This document shows positions 6,420-14,514 of a stretch of 17,797 nucleotides of DNA, piece after piece (the first letter of the stretch is position 1; each line of letters begins with the position of its first letter). Location: contig DKIT01000070.1 in the NCBI GenBank assembly GCA_002454415.1, positions 4,410-22,206 on the forward strand, given 5' to 3'. The position numbers were made by a program, and so were the translations under genes. This DNA is from Sphingobacterium sp. UBA6711 (GTDB lineage: Bacteria > Bacteroidota > Bacteroidia > Sphingobacteriales > Sphingobacteriaceae). A model generated the notes under the pieces. It saw only the letters and a program-made list of their open reading frames with translations, did not search any database and was not told where the DNA came from.

Positions 6420-6855
6420 ATTTGGTTCAATTCGACAGACTGCTGAATTGATATTTTATTCCGCGAAATGAAGTAAACACTGTGCGAAAAGCTCAATTTT
6501 TTAGGCTGGCAGAATGAGGTGACAGTTTTCTTTTGCTAGTGAGTATACTTTTTTACCGGGGAGAAGATGCTGTTTCGCGCGGTTAGGGCGTCGCCCGCTA
6601 TTTTCATCATATGTTTTGAAGTAAGGACAATATCCGCAGCTTTGTGCAACTAACTTCGAAAAAAGACAGAATCGGTGGAAGCTTTATCGAGTATTCTTAT
6701 CGTGCTGATTACTAGTTGCCCCGTGTTTTTTCTGAATTTATCTTTCTACTGGTTTTCAAGTATATTGGATATTTTGCATGTTTTTGCGTTCTGTTTGGCA
6801 AAGTGTTTGTTAAAAACGAATAAATATTTAGTAGAAACAAATTAAAATTCACGTT

Positions 6856-7335
6856 ATGAAAATGAAATTAATGTATGCAGTGATTTTGGCGCTAGTTACT
6901 TTCGCCTTTGTGGGATGTTCTAAGGATGATGATCCAAAACCAGTGACCTTTAAAGATCACAATGTGACAGCTACGATTTCTTTATCGAAAGAATTCAAAA
7001 AAGCTGAAAGTGATTATTTTAATTTAACAATTAGTGGAGGAAAGGAAAATGGTACTTTTGTTGATTGGGATATAAATGGTACTAAAGTAACAGATGACAT
7101 AATAAAACTGGGTACGGATGATTTTGATGGAGGAAAGACAATAGTATTAAAATCATTAGAAAAATTTCAGTTTGGTAGTTTGAGCTTCGGAGGATTTGAA
7201 TTCGGAAGCACACCTTATACTGTTACTTGGAAAATCGAAGACAACGGAAAAGTGATAGACGAAGGTAGTAAAGTAATAGTTAAAGATGCTGACCCTCAAT
7301 TCTTAAAAATGGTCTCTTTTAACGAGGTTAATTAA
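6856..7335 (+). CDS. Small surface-type lipoprotein, function unknown
   Basis: 159 residues. The signal peptide ends in lipobox FVGC. The mature protein starts Cys-Ser-Lys-Asp-Asp-Asp; a Lys followed by two or more acidic residues just after the Cys is the Bacteroidota lipoprotein export signal, so the protein is predicted on the cell surface. The remainder (about 140 residues) is Gly/Asp/Lys/Phe-rich with alternating beta-type segments such as VTATISLSKEF, YFNLTISGG and YTVTWKIEDNGKVIDEG, resembling one immunoglobulin-like or similar beta-sandwich domain. I do not recognise a family. It stands alone between the hairpin-rich gap and a bidirectional terminator. Confidence 0.8.
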   Translation: MKMKLMYAVILALVTFAFVGCSKDDDPKPVTFKDHNVTATISLSKEFKKAESDYFNLTISGGKENGTFVDWDINGTKVTDDIIKLGTDDFDGGKTIVLKSLEKFQFGSLSFGGFEFGSTPYTVTWKIEDNGKVIDEGSKVIVKDADPQFLKMVSFNEVN

Positions 7336-7358
7336 AGGATCTTGGATCTTTTAGTCCC

Positions 7359-7395
7359 AAAAAACCCGAACCAGGACTACTGATTCGGGTTTTTT
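7359..7395. terminator. Bidirectional terminator between lipoprotein gene and rnr
   Basis: AAAAAACCCGAA (7359-7370) pairs perfectly with TTCGGGTTTTTT (7384-7395); three more pairs (CAG/CTG) form inside past one mismatch, leaving loop GACTA. An A-run on one side and a T-run on the other make it work for both converging genes. Confidence 0.92.
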
Positions 7396-7411
7396 AGTTA
7401 AATGGATTGTA

Positions 7412-9544
7412 TTATGACAACAACGTAAAATCAATCTGCCTTTTATCCAAATCTACTTTCTTTACACGGATTTGAACCTCATCACCTAATTGATATTTCT
7501 TTTTCTTGCGTTGACCAATGATGGCATAGTTCTTCTCGTCAAGCACGTAAAAGTCATCCGTGATATCTCTCAACCTCACCATACCTTCACATTTGTTTTC
7601 CTCAATCTCCACATACATTCCCCATTCTGTAACACCAGAAACAATACCTGTATACTCCGTGCCGATCTGATCCTGTAAGTACTCTGCTTGTTTGTATTTG
7701 ATGGAAGCGCGTTCCGCTTCAGCGGCTTTCTTCTCCATTTGTGAAGAATGTTCGGCCATCTTCTCATAATGCTCCGCATTGATTTTGGTGCCCCCCTCTA
7801 GATAAAACTGCAATAGACGGTGTACCATGACGTCGGCATAACGACGGATAGGAGAGGTGAAGTGGGTGTAATAGTCGAACGCCAATCCATAGTGGCTTGT
7901 TTTCTTTGTCGTATAGATTGCTTTGGCCATGGATCGCACGGCCAATGAAGTCAGCATATTTTGTTCTTTGGAACCTTCGATTTTTGTCATCAACGCGTTC
8001 AAAGATTTTGCCGTTTCTTTATCGGTCTTGATGGTTAACTTATGGCCAAATCGTGCAGCAAATTGAGAGAAGGTTGTCAATGTCTCCGGATTTGGAACAT
8101 CGTGAAAACGGTACACAAATGTTAGCTTGTTTTTACCACGACCTTGCTTTCCGATATATTCGGCCACTTTACGGTTGGCCAGCAACATAAAATCTTCAAT
8201 CAGCTTGTGGGCATCTTTACGTACTTTGGTGTATACGCCCGTAGGTTTGCCATTCTCATCCAGGGTGAACTTAACCTCTTCACTTTCAAAAGCGATTGCA
8301 CCGTTTTTGAACTTGCGCTCGCGGAGTATATAAGCTAGCTCATTTAATTTTAAGATCTCCGCGCTGCAATCACCAGATTTTGTTTCAATCACTTCTTGTG
8401 CTTCTTCATAGCTAAAGCGTCTGTCTGAATGTATGATGGTACGGCCAAACCACTGGTTATGTACGTTTGCTTTTTCATCCAATTCGAAAACAGCTGAAAA
8501 ACAAAGTTTATCTTCATGTGGACGTAACGAACATACACCATTGGATAGACGTTCTGGAAGCATGGGAATAACACGATCGACAAGATAAACGGATGTACCA
8601 CGACTGAATGCTTCCTTGTCTAATTCGGTATCGGGAACAACAAAATGGGAAACATCGGCGATATGGACTCCAATTTCATAATTGCCATTCTCCAACTTTT
8701 GGAATGATATGGCATCATCAAAATCTTTGGCATCGGCCGGATCGATGGTAAAAGTTGTAATTCCCCTGAAATCACGTCTCTTGGCAATTTCTTCCTCGCT
8801 GATTTTTTCAGAGATCTTATTGGCTTCAGCCTCTACTTTTTTAGGAAACTCCAATGGAAAACCATAATCAGCCAAAATAGCGTTCATTTCGGTATTGTTT
8901 TCCCCTTTTGTTCCCAAAACATGTTTTACAGTTCCTACCGGATTTTTGCTTCCACTTGGCCAGTCTGTAATCGATACAACAACCTTTTCCTTATCCTTCG
9001 CACCATTCAGATTATCCAATGGAATGAAGATGTCGTGTAACATCTTACGGTCATCGGCAATAAAAAATGCAAAGTTGTTTGAAATGCTGATCGTTCCCGT
9101 AAAGTCCGTTTTAGCACGTTGGAGGATCTCAACAACTTCGCCCTCCTTTTTACGTCCACCTTTTCTTTTTTCAAATGTATGGACCTTGACAATATCGCCA
9201 TGAAGCGCCTGTCTCAGTTTCCGGGGAGCAATGTAGATGTCGTTTTCAAATTCATCATCAGGAATGACGTAAGCCGAACCATCAGCAGTCATGTCTACTT
9301 TTCCTGTGATGTATACTTTAAGTTGCTTCAGGTTAAATTTTCCACGATCCACCTCAGTAAAAAGACCGCTTCTTACATTGTCATGTAGAATATCGGCAAT
9401 GGCAACTTTGGAATCGTTGTCCATGAGGTTCAATTTGGAAGAAACTTGTTTATAGTTGAGGGGCTTGTTGCCTGACTTTTCGAAAATATCGATAATCAGT
9501 TGGGTCAAGACCTCCTTGTAAGGATTCTCTTTTCTTGTTTTCAT
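7412..9544 (-). CDS. rnr: Ribonuclease R
   Basis: 710 residues. Processive 3'-to-5' exoribonuclease that degrades structured RNA and helps rRNA quality control. Order of domains: N-terminal winged-helix region (about 10-75); cold-shock-type OB folds (about 78-215; motifs GSAYVIPDD, NDIYIAP, FFIADD, DIFIP); RNB catalytic domain (about 255-580) with IDPADAKDFDDA at 267-278, where Asp268, Asp274, Asp276 and Asp277 match the metal-binding aspartates of the family; HYGLAFDYYTHFTSPIRRYAD in outline near the end of RNB; and an S1 domain (about 630-710; GIVSGVTEWGMYVEIE). The Lys-rich C-terminal tail of E. coli RNase R is missing, as is usual in shorter homologues. Start ATG at 9544 has only an A/T-rich leader. 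It is a single gene, converging on the lipoprotein gene. Confidence 0.96.
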   Translation of the reverse strand: MKTRKENPYKEVLTQLIIDIFEKSGNKPLNYKQVSSKLNLMDNDSKVAIADILHDNVRSGLFTEVDRGKFNLKQLKVYITGKVDMTADGSAYVIPDDEFENDIYIAPRKLRQALHGDIVKVHTFEKRKGGRKKEGEVVEILQRAKTDFTGTISISNNFAFFIADDRKMLHDIFIPLDNLNGAKDKEKVVVSITDWPSGSKNPVGTVKHVLGTKGENNTEMNAILADYGFPLEFPKKVEAEANKISEKISEEEIAKRRDFRGITTFTIDPADAKDFDDAISFQKLENGNYEIGVHIADVSHFVVPDTELDKEAFSRGTSVYLVDRVIPMLPERLSNGVCSLRPHEDKLCFSAVFELDEKANVHNQWFGRTIIHSDRRFSYEEAQEVIETKSGDCSAEILKLNELAYILRERKFKNGAIAFESEEVKFTLDENGKPTGVYTKVRKDAHKLIEDFMLLANRKVAEYIGKQGRGKNKLTFVYRFHDVPNPETLTTFSQFAARFGHKLTIKTDKETAKSLNALMTKIEGSKEQNMLTSLAVRSMAKAIYTTKKTSHYGLAFDYYTHFTSPIRRYADVMVHRLLQFYLEGGTKINAEHYEKMAEHSSQMEKKAAEAERASIKYKQAEYLQDQIGTEYTGIVSGVTEWGMYVEIEENKCEGMVRLRDITDDFYVLDEKNYAIIGQRKKKKYQLGDEVQIRVKKVDLDKRQIDFTLLS

Positions 9545-9833
9545 CTAATTATTTTTTTTAGCTATCCCTCGGTTTCATTAGACATTATCATCTATTCTTC
9601 TGTACCGATGTTGAATCGTTTTTACAGCATTCTTCTGGAAATCAGATACCATCGATGAGTCATACTGTTCCAGTCTTATACTTGCATATCGACGGGAGTT
9701 CGATGTCAATACAAGATACGAAAAAAACAGCATTTTATACGACAATAACTGACTGACGGAATGATCTCCTGATAGTCAGAATATAGACAACTCAAGTGAA
9801 AAATAGTTTTTTTTTGGATTCGTACCGCCTGAC

Positions 9834-10262
9834 TTATTTTTTGCAATGATTACACACCCCGAGCGCGTTGACCGCAATTGCTTCCAGACTAAAGCCTTCG
9901 GGAATGGATACTTTGGGCAAAGTCATGTCTTCCAAACAATAGACGGAATTGCAGATACGACAGATAAAATGAACATGTTGATCGTGGTGGTCATGCTCCG
10001 AACAGTTTGTCGAACACATGGCATACGTCGCTGTACCATGCAAATCAAAGATCTTATGGATGATCCCTTTTTCTTCAAAACTCGCGAGCACACGATACAA
10101 CGTAACACGGTCAATGTCCTTACCTAGTAATTTTTCCAGTTCAGGCTGGGAAATTGCCGAATCTTTTGTCGAAATAATTTCAAGGACCCGTAACCGAGGT
10201 TGCGTAACTTTTAAACTGTTTCGTTTGAGGATGTCTGGATATATAGTGTTGGAATCTTCCAT
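9834..10262 (-). CDS. Fur-family metal- or peroxide-responsive repressor
   Basis: 142 residues, normal for Fur/Zur/PerR. The N-terminal winged helix has KVTQPRLRVLEII and recognition helix DRVTLYRVLASFEEKG (51-66), both family hallmarks. The C-terminal half has paired cysteines CRIC (101-104) and CNHC (137-140), the structural zinc site. Between them lies a His-rich stretch EHDHHDQHVHF (89-99), preceded by Cys83 and Cys87. This can bind a regulatory metal, but the sequence does not tell me whether it senses iron, zinc or peroxide. It has its own candidate promoter at 10293-10324; rnr lies 289 bases downstream in the same direction, so co-transcription is possible but not shown. Confidence 0.9.
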   Translation of the reverse strand: MEDSNTIYPDILKRNSLKVTQPRLRVLEIISTKDSAISQPELEKLLGKDIDRVTLYRVLASFEEKGIIHKIFDLHGTATYAMCSTNCSEHDHHDQHVHFICRICNSVYCLEDMTLPKVSIPEGFSLEAIAVNALGVCNHCKK

Positions 10263-10292
10263 GGATTTCTTCGTTATGCCTTAGATCAAATA

Positions 10293-10324
10293 CAAACTAA
10301 GAGAAATTTACTATTATTTGCAAG
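10293..10324 (-). promoter_or_regulatory. Candidate promoter of the Fur-family gene
   Basis: On the minus strand CTTG (10324-10321), a 20-base spacer and TTAGTTTG (10300-10293) fit TTTG-N19-21-TAnnTTTG with one mismatch per box. It would leave a leader of about 25 bases before the ATG at 10262. Confidence 0.45.
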
Positions 10325-10455
10325 TTTATAGACTTTGTTTGACCAATTATTCGCCTATCATTCTCCGTTTGACACTCATGAACCTTCAACAACGTTCAGT
10401 TGATTTTCTACGATCGAGTGTTTATCCTACAAAAGTACGCAATCTATTAAAATAA

Positions 10456-10502
10456 GAAAACCGATAAGCTTAAGATTTATGTCATCTTGCTTATCGGTTT
10501 TC
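10456..10502 (-). terminator. Terminator after the transaldolase gene
   Basis: GAAAACCGATAAGC (10456-10469) is perfectly complementary to 10489-10502, with a further AAGAT/ATCTT stem inside. On the minus strand it is followed by TTATTTTAATAG, and it starts 28 bases after the stop codon. Confidence 0.88.
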
Positions 10503-10529
10503 GAAACTATACGTGAATATAAATCTTTA

Positions 10530-11189
10530 TTATTTACCGGCAGCTTTGGCGTGATCAGCTAGGAAAGTTGCTAAACCACTGTCTGTCAATGGGTGTTTTA
10601 ACAATGCTACGATCGCGGATAGAGGACCTGTCATTACATCAGCACCGATTTTAGCACAACCTAAAATATGCGCACTATGGCGTACTGAAGCTGCTAAAAT
10701 TTGTGTTGGATAGTTGTAGTTATCGTAAATTAAACGGATATCTTCAATTAAGGCCAATCCATCTGTAGAGATATCATCCAAACGGCCGATAAAAGGCGAT
10801 ACATAAGTCGCACCTGCTTTTGCTGCCAATAGGGCTTGACCAGCAGTGAATACCAATGTACAATTTGTTTTAATACCTTTTTTGCTGAAATATTTAATTG
10901 CTTTTACGCCATCTTTGATCATCGGGACTTTAACTACAATCTTGCTGTCAAGAGCTGCCAACGCTTCTCCTTCTTTAATCATTTCCTCATAAGTCGTAGA
11001 AATAACTTCAGCACTTACGTCACCATCAACGATTGCACAGATTGCTTTATAATGGTTAATTACGTTTTCATCACCGCTGATACCTTCTTTAGCCATTAAG
11101 CTTGGATTGGTTGTTACACCATCTAATACGCCTAAGTCTTGAGCCTCTTTGATTTGTTCTAGGTTCGCTGTGTCAATAAAAAATTTCAT
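10530..11189 (-). CDS. tal: Transaldolase (small TalC/FSA-type family)
   Basis: 219 residues, the size of the short transaldolase/fructose-6-phosphate aldolase family. Start MKFFIDTANLEQIKEA and motif GVTTNPSL (24-31) are diagnostic. Schiff-base lysine is Lys87 in IVVKVPM. Two residues separate true transaldolases from fructose-6-phosphate aldolases: here SAEV has Glu61 (aldolases have Gln) and SPFIGRLDD has Phe (aldolases have Tyr), so transaldolase activity is favoured. The reaction moves a dihydroxyacetone unit from sedoheptulose 7-phosphate to glyceraldehyde 3-phosphate in the pentose phosphate pathway, in the cytoplasm. Single gene with its own promoter and terminator. Confidence 0.94.
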   Translation of the reverse strand: MKFFIDTANLEQIKEAQDLGVLDGVTTNPSLMAKEGISGDENVINHYKAICAIVDGDVSAEVISTTYEEMIKEGEALAALDSKIVVKVPMIKDGVKAIKYFSKKGIKTNCTLVFTAGQALLAAKAGATYVSPFIGRLDDISTDGLALIEDIRLIYDNYNYPTQILAASVRHSAHILGCAKIGADVMTGPLSAIVALLKHPLTDSGLATFLADHAKAAGK

Positions 11190-11245
11190 TGTGTATATTA
11201 TTGAATGATAATTATTTGATTATTCTAATGTCCAAAAAAACATTA

Positions 11246-11253
11246 CAAAGTTA
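11246..11253 (-). promoter_or_regulatory. Candidate -7 box of the transaldolase gene
   Basis: TAACTTTG on the minus strand matches TAnnTTTG exactly and lies about 57 bases before the ATG. No convincing TTTG -33 box is found at the right distance, so this is tentative. Confidence 0.45.
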
Positions 11254-11372
11254 TTGATTATATTCCAGTATTGGTGCATTGATTTGAATGATTTACATCT
11301 TTTTTCTGTACATTATTGAATCTCTTATTCGATTTTTTTTGTTATCCTTTTAATATAGTATTATCTTTAATT

Positions 11373-12593
11373 ATGCAGGTTTTTCGGTCTCTCCATTATA
11401 GAAACTTCCGGTTACACGTTATAGGCCAAGCAATATCCCTCATGGGAACTTGGATGCAGCGTATCGCGATCAGCTGGTTGGTCTATGAATTGACAGGTTC
11501 GGTTTTTTGGTTAGGATTTGTGCAGTTTATTTCACTGCTTCCCTCACTCGTACTGTCCCCTTTCATCGGGAGTTTTGTGGATAAACACAAAAAATATAAG
11601 CTGGTGCTATTGACCCAAATCGGTCTGATGATACAGGCAGCGATCTTGACCTTGGTAGTCTACCTGAAATGGGAAAGTGTTTTGTGGCTCTCCGCTTTGG
11701 GATTGATACAAGGAGTCATCAATTCCTTTGACGTGCTCGGTCGCCAATCCCTAATGATGCACTTAGTGGGAGATCGCAAAGATTTACCTAACGCTATCGC
11801 GCTCAATTCGACAATCTTTAATGCTGCGCGAATGTTGGGACCTGCAATAGGAGGAATTTTACTGAGTACCTATGGTGAACTAGTCTGTTTTGCCCTCAAC
11901 TTTATCAGTTTCGTTCCTGTTATTATTACCTTATTAATGATGCGAGTAGATGAGACTCATGTACAATTGAGCAAGGGCAGCAATTGGGAAGGTTTGGTCG
12001 AAGGTTTTCGTTACCTCAAACGTTCGCCACATATTTCTTCCTTGATTATTATTATGACTTTCTCAAGTCTGATTGTAATACCTTATACTTCGCTTTTGCC
12101 GGCTATAGCAAAGGAAATGTTTCATGGAGACGAACGTACATTTTCCTGGTTTGAAAGTGCGGCTGGTTTGGGAGCTATGATTGGAGCTTTTAATATGGCA
12201 CGCTTAAAATCGGGCACCAACTTACGTTATCAGGTGATGGGAGCAGCTGCGCTGATGGGGGTGGCACTGTTATTCTTAGCACATGCCAGCATGCTTCAGA
12301 TGGCACTTGTTTATGTGATCTTGGTCTCATTTGCCATGATGATGCAGAATTCGAGTATCAATACATATATTCAGACCCATGCGATACCGATCTATCGTGC
12401 GCGAGCAATTTCCTATTATGTCATGGCTTTTCAGGGGATCTTTCCGATCGGAACATTAATGATCGGCTCTTTGGCAAGTTATTGTGGACTTCGAACGACC
12501 TTGTATCTTATGGGAGGCTTGGGTATTTTGATTGCCGCCCTATATTATCTCTATTTACGCCTACATATCCACAAAAGATTGTTTAAATTCTAG
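11373..12593 (+). CDS. MFS transporter, probable exporter (MFS_3-like)
   Basis: 406 residues from ATG at 11373. An in-frame TTG at 11316 would add 19 residues, but homologues start at about this point (FRSLHYRNFRLHVIGQAISLMGTWMQ in outline), so the shorter form is chosen. Hydrophobic segments fit twelve membrane helices, with motif A GSFVDKHKKYKL in the loop between helices 2 and 3. The pattern (NFRLHVIGQ start, then GTWMQ and WLVYELTGS) matches the transmembrane secretion effector / enterobactin-exporter-like branch (PF05977). The substrate cannot be told. It converges on the aspartic protease with only 10 bases between stop codons and no obvious hairpin between them. Confidence 0.88.
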   Translation: MQVFRSLHYRNFRLHVIGQAISLMGTWMQRIAISWLVYELTGSVFWLGFVQFISLLPSLVLSPFIGSFVDKHKKYKLVLLTQIGLMIQAAILTLVVYLKWESVLWLSALGLIQGVINSFDVLGRQSLMMHLVGDRKDLPNAIALNSTIFNAARMLGPAIGGILLSTYGELVCFALNFISFVPVIITLLMMRVDETHVQLSKGSNWEGLVEGFRYLKRSPHISSLIIIMTFSSLIVIPYTSLLPAIAKEMFHGDERTFSWFESAAGLGAMIGAFNMARLKSGTNLRYQVMGAAALMGVALLFLAHASMLQMALVYVILVSFAMMMQNSSINTYIQTHAIPIYRARAISYYVMAFQGIFPIGTLMIGSLASYCGLRTTLYLMGGLGILIAALYYLYLRLHIHKRLFKF

Positions 12594-12603
12594 GCGCTGG
12601 AGT

Positions 12604-13065
12604 TTATGTCATTTTTATTTTTCTATTCCTTAATTTTAATGTTTTTTTTGCGTAATCAATCACAGCTCCATAATTGGAGAAAATGTCCCCGCCAAGTACA
12701 CCAATGACAGGCTCCAGGTCCATTTGTTGATAGGCGTAGTTGATTGAACTTAAATCCAGAACCGCCGTTTTAAGCTTTTTAATTTTCCATTCGCCGATAG
12801 CCAAACTTGGAATTTCCATATTGAAACTTTCCATAGAATTGGTTCCAAGTCCTGTAGATAATGTCTCAGAAGGTTCAAGCAGCAATTGGTCCGCCAAAAG
12901 ATGGTCCAACTGCGTCTTGTCAAACACGGTTTTGGAAGCACCGGTATCGACAACCATTCTGAATGTACGGTTATATACTTCTACTTCGACAAGGATATGT
13001 GTGCCCTGTCCCTGCAAATCCAAGAGTTGAAATGGTACTGTCGTCATATCCTCAAACATAGCCAA
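12604..13065 (-). CDS. Retropepsin-like aspartic protease
   Basis: 153 residues, single-domain clan AA protease. Catalytic motif is FRMVVDTGASKTVFD with Asp40 in DTGAS. The second hallmark, a hydrophobic-Gly turn, appears as VIGVLGGDIFSNYGAVIDY near 117-135. One copy of DTG means two subunits must pair to form the active site, as in retroviral proteases. There is no signal peptide or membrane segment, so it is predicted cytoplasmic; substrate unknown. In-frame Met3 and Met7 are alternative starts. No partner gene next to it points to a role. It lies downstream of mdh on the same strand, but a terminator-like hairpin lies in the gap. Confidence 0.85.
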   Translation of the reverse strand: MAMFEDMTTVPFQLLDLQGQGTHILVEVEVYNRTFRMVVDTGASKTVFDKTQLDHLLADQLLLEPSETLSTGLGTNSMESFNMEIPSLAIGEWKIKKLKTAVLDLSSINYAYQQMDLEPVIGVLGGDIFSNYGAVIDYAKKTLKLRNRKIKMT

Positions 13066-13211
13066 AAATTCAATGAAAAAAGAAATTTTGATTCTACTTC
13101 GTTTGTTTTATGAATTAAGTAGCTTGTAATTAACGGGATAGGAGTATTGTATTTAAATTGAAACATAATCGTTCAATTAATTATGTCCGATTTAAACAGG
13201 CATCAATTTAT

Positions 13212-13244
13212 TTAAGGCTGCTATCTAAGCAATAACAGCCTTTT
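13212..13244 (-). terminator. Probable terminator after malate dehydrogenase
   Basis: AAGGCTG (13214-13220) pairs with CAGCCTT (13236-13242) with a 15-base loop, 14 bases after the mdh stop. On the minus strand the following run (AAATAAATT) is poor in T, so efficiency may be low; on the plus strand it is followed by TT then CATTTG. Confidence 0.5.
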
Positions 13245-13256
13245 CATTTGTGCTAG

Positions 13257-14195
13257 TTACAGCACGTTAATATCTTTTAATACATTGTTCATTGTACGTA
13301 CTGCGTCGGCACTTTTTCCAAACGTCTCTTTTTCCTCTTCGCTCAATTGTAGCGGAATAATTCTATCCCATCCCTTTTTGTTGATAATCACAGGGACGCC
13401 CAGGTTAATGTCTTCTTGGCCAAATTCGCCTTCCAGATAAACAGATGCCGTAAATAACTTGCCTTGATCACGCACAATACTCTCCACTACAGCAGCAGTT
13501 GCTGCCCCAGGAGCGTACCATGCCGAAGTGCCGATTAAACTCGTCAGTGTCGCTCCACCAACCATGGTTTTGTGCACGATTTCTTCTTGCTCTTCTTCAG
13601 TCAGAAAATTAGTTACGGGGATGCTGTTCCACGTGGAGTGCTTAATGAGTGGGATCATCGTTGTATCTCCGTGGCCACCAATTACAATAGCATTAATATC
13701 CGCTGCAGAAGCATTCAGTTTTTCACTCAATTGATATTTAAATCGCGCTGAATCTAATGTACCACCCATTCCGATGATTCTGTTTTTAGGAATTCCACTC
13801 GATTTAAGCGCGAGATAAGTCATAGTATCCATTGGGTTGGAGACAATTACAATGATAATCTCTGGTGAATATTTGACCAAATTTTCTACAACTGATTTGA
13901 CAATATTTGCATTTGTTCCAATTAATTCTTCGCGTGTCATTCCTGGTTTGCGCGGAATGCCTGATGTAATCACCGCAACAGTCGAGCCCGCGGTAGAAAG
14001 GTAGTCATTGGTTACTCCTTTAATTTTTGATTCAAAACCCAACAAAGCTGCGGTCTGTGCCATATCTTGGGCTTTGCCTTCTGCAAATCCTTCTTTAATA
14101 TCCAATAATACAATTTCTTCGGCGACATTTCGACGGATTAAATTGTCTGCTGTAGTGGCTCCTACAGCTCCGGCACCAACAATAGTTACTTTCAT
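13257..14195 (-). CDS. mdh: Malate dehydrogenase (lactate-dehydrogenase-like type)
   Basis: 312 residues. Interconverts malate and oxaloacetate with NAD in the citric acid cycle. Rossmann motif GAGAVG at 7-12 and Asp32 at the end of the second strand (prefers NAD over NADP). Substrate loop GIPRKPGMTR: Arg82 is the malate-specifying residue (lactate dehydrogenases have Gln here) and Arg88 binds the carboxylate. Asn120 (VSNPMD), Asp148 and Arg151 (LDSARFK), and His175 in GGHGD complete the active site. This is the tetrameric LDH-like form found in Bacteroidota and others. It stands alone with a 319-base upstream gap. Confidence 0.97.
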   Translation of the reverse strand: MKVTIVGAGAVGATTADNLIRRNVAEEIVLLDIKEGFAEGKAQDMAQTAALLGFESKIKGVTNDYLSTAGSTVAVITSGIPRKPGMTREELIGTNANIVKSVVENLVKYSPEIIIVIVSNPMDTMTYLALKSSGIPKNRIIGMGGTLDSARFKYQLSEKLNASAADINAIVIGGHGDTTMIPLIKHSTWNSIPVTNFLTEEEQEEIVHKTMVGGATLTSLIGTSAWYAPGAATAAVVESIVRDQGKLFTASVYLEGEFGQEDINLGVPVIINKKGWDRIIPLQLSEEEKETFGKSADAVRTMNNVLKDINVL

Positions 14196-14514
14196 ATGTA
14201 AAATATTTGTTTATTCATGAGCTAATTCTCCCCTAGAGGTATTCATGCTGCCATCAGCGGTTTTCATGTTCATTATCCTATCCAATTGATTTTTATGGTG
14301 GTTTTTATTCGCTAAGCTTGGATAATTCATGAGCATGGAGTGGATTAGTAAATATTTCTTGAATTTAATGAATTATTGTCAGTAAATCAATGCATTTAGT
14401 TGGAATAACTCGTTTTTTTGACAGAAGAAAAACGGTGCAAACAAGTTTTGGATTAGCGAGGTAAAAACATCGTATGGTATACCAGCGAGAGCTAGAAGGG
14501 TAGATAAATTGCCA
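14196..14514. other. Intergenic stretch between tamL and mdh
   Basis: It should hold the mdh promoter, but I found no good TAnnTTTG match. ATTCATGAGC occurs twice in direct orientation (14213-14222 and 14325-14334). A weak A/T-rich hairpin CGTTTTT/AAAAACG (14411-14434) lies about 80 bases past the tamL stop and may contribute to termination. No gene is seen. Confidence 0.5.

Larger units (their letters stand above)
6146..6451. repeat. Cluster of six hairpins (REP-like)
   Basis: H1 6146-6169: ACGAAGC/GCTTCGT. H2 6243-6277: 16-pair stem, loop TCG, two G-U wobbles. H3 6281-6302: TTTCGC/GCGAAA core. H4 6310-6336: CGAAAT/ATTTCG core extended past one T-T mismatch by six pairs. H5 6374-6419: perfect 18-pair stem. 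H6 6427-6451: TCAATTC/GAATTGA. Several share CGAA-centred arms and CATTTCG-like words, which suggests related or copied palindromes rather than independent terminators. No transposase gene is nearby. Confidence 0.7.
6131..6855. other. Gene-free stretch with hairpin cluster
   Basis: No reading frame here has coding character. The left 320 bases hold at least six hairpins (separate entries) and a direct repeat, with recurring CATTTCGC/GCGAAATG words. The right part (6452-6855) has fewer structures; a short GGGCG-T-CGCCC palindrome is visible near 6587-6597. The last 100 bases are A/T-rich and presumably contain the promoter of the lipoprotein gene at 6856, though I see no clear consensus. Confidence 0.6.

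Noticed and set aside
6146..6451. CRISPR array or integron attC array
   Set aside because: Repeats are not regular in length or spacing, there are only two direct copies, and no cas or integrase gene is present.
9846..10127. Plus-strand reading frame of 93 codons
   Set aside because: It is antisense to the clear Fur-family gene and has no family features.
11316..11372. Longer MFS protein starting at TTG 11316
   Set aside because: The extra 19 residues are not family-like and homologues begin close to MQVFRSLHYRNFRL.
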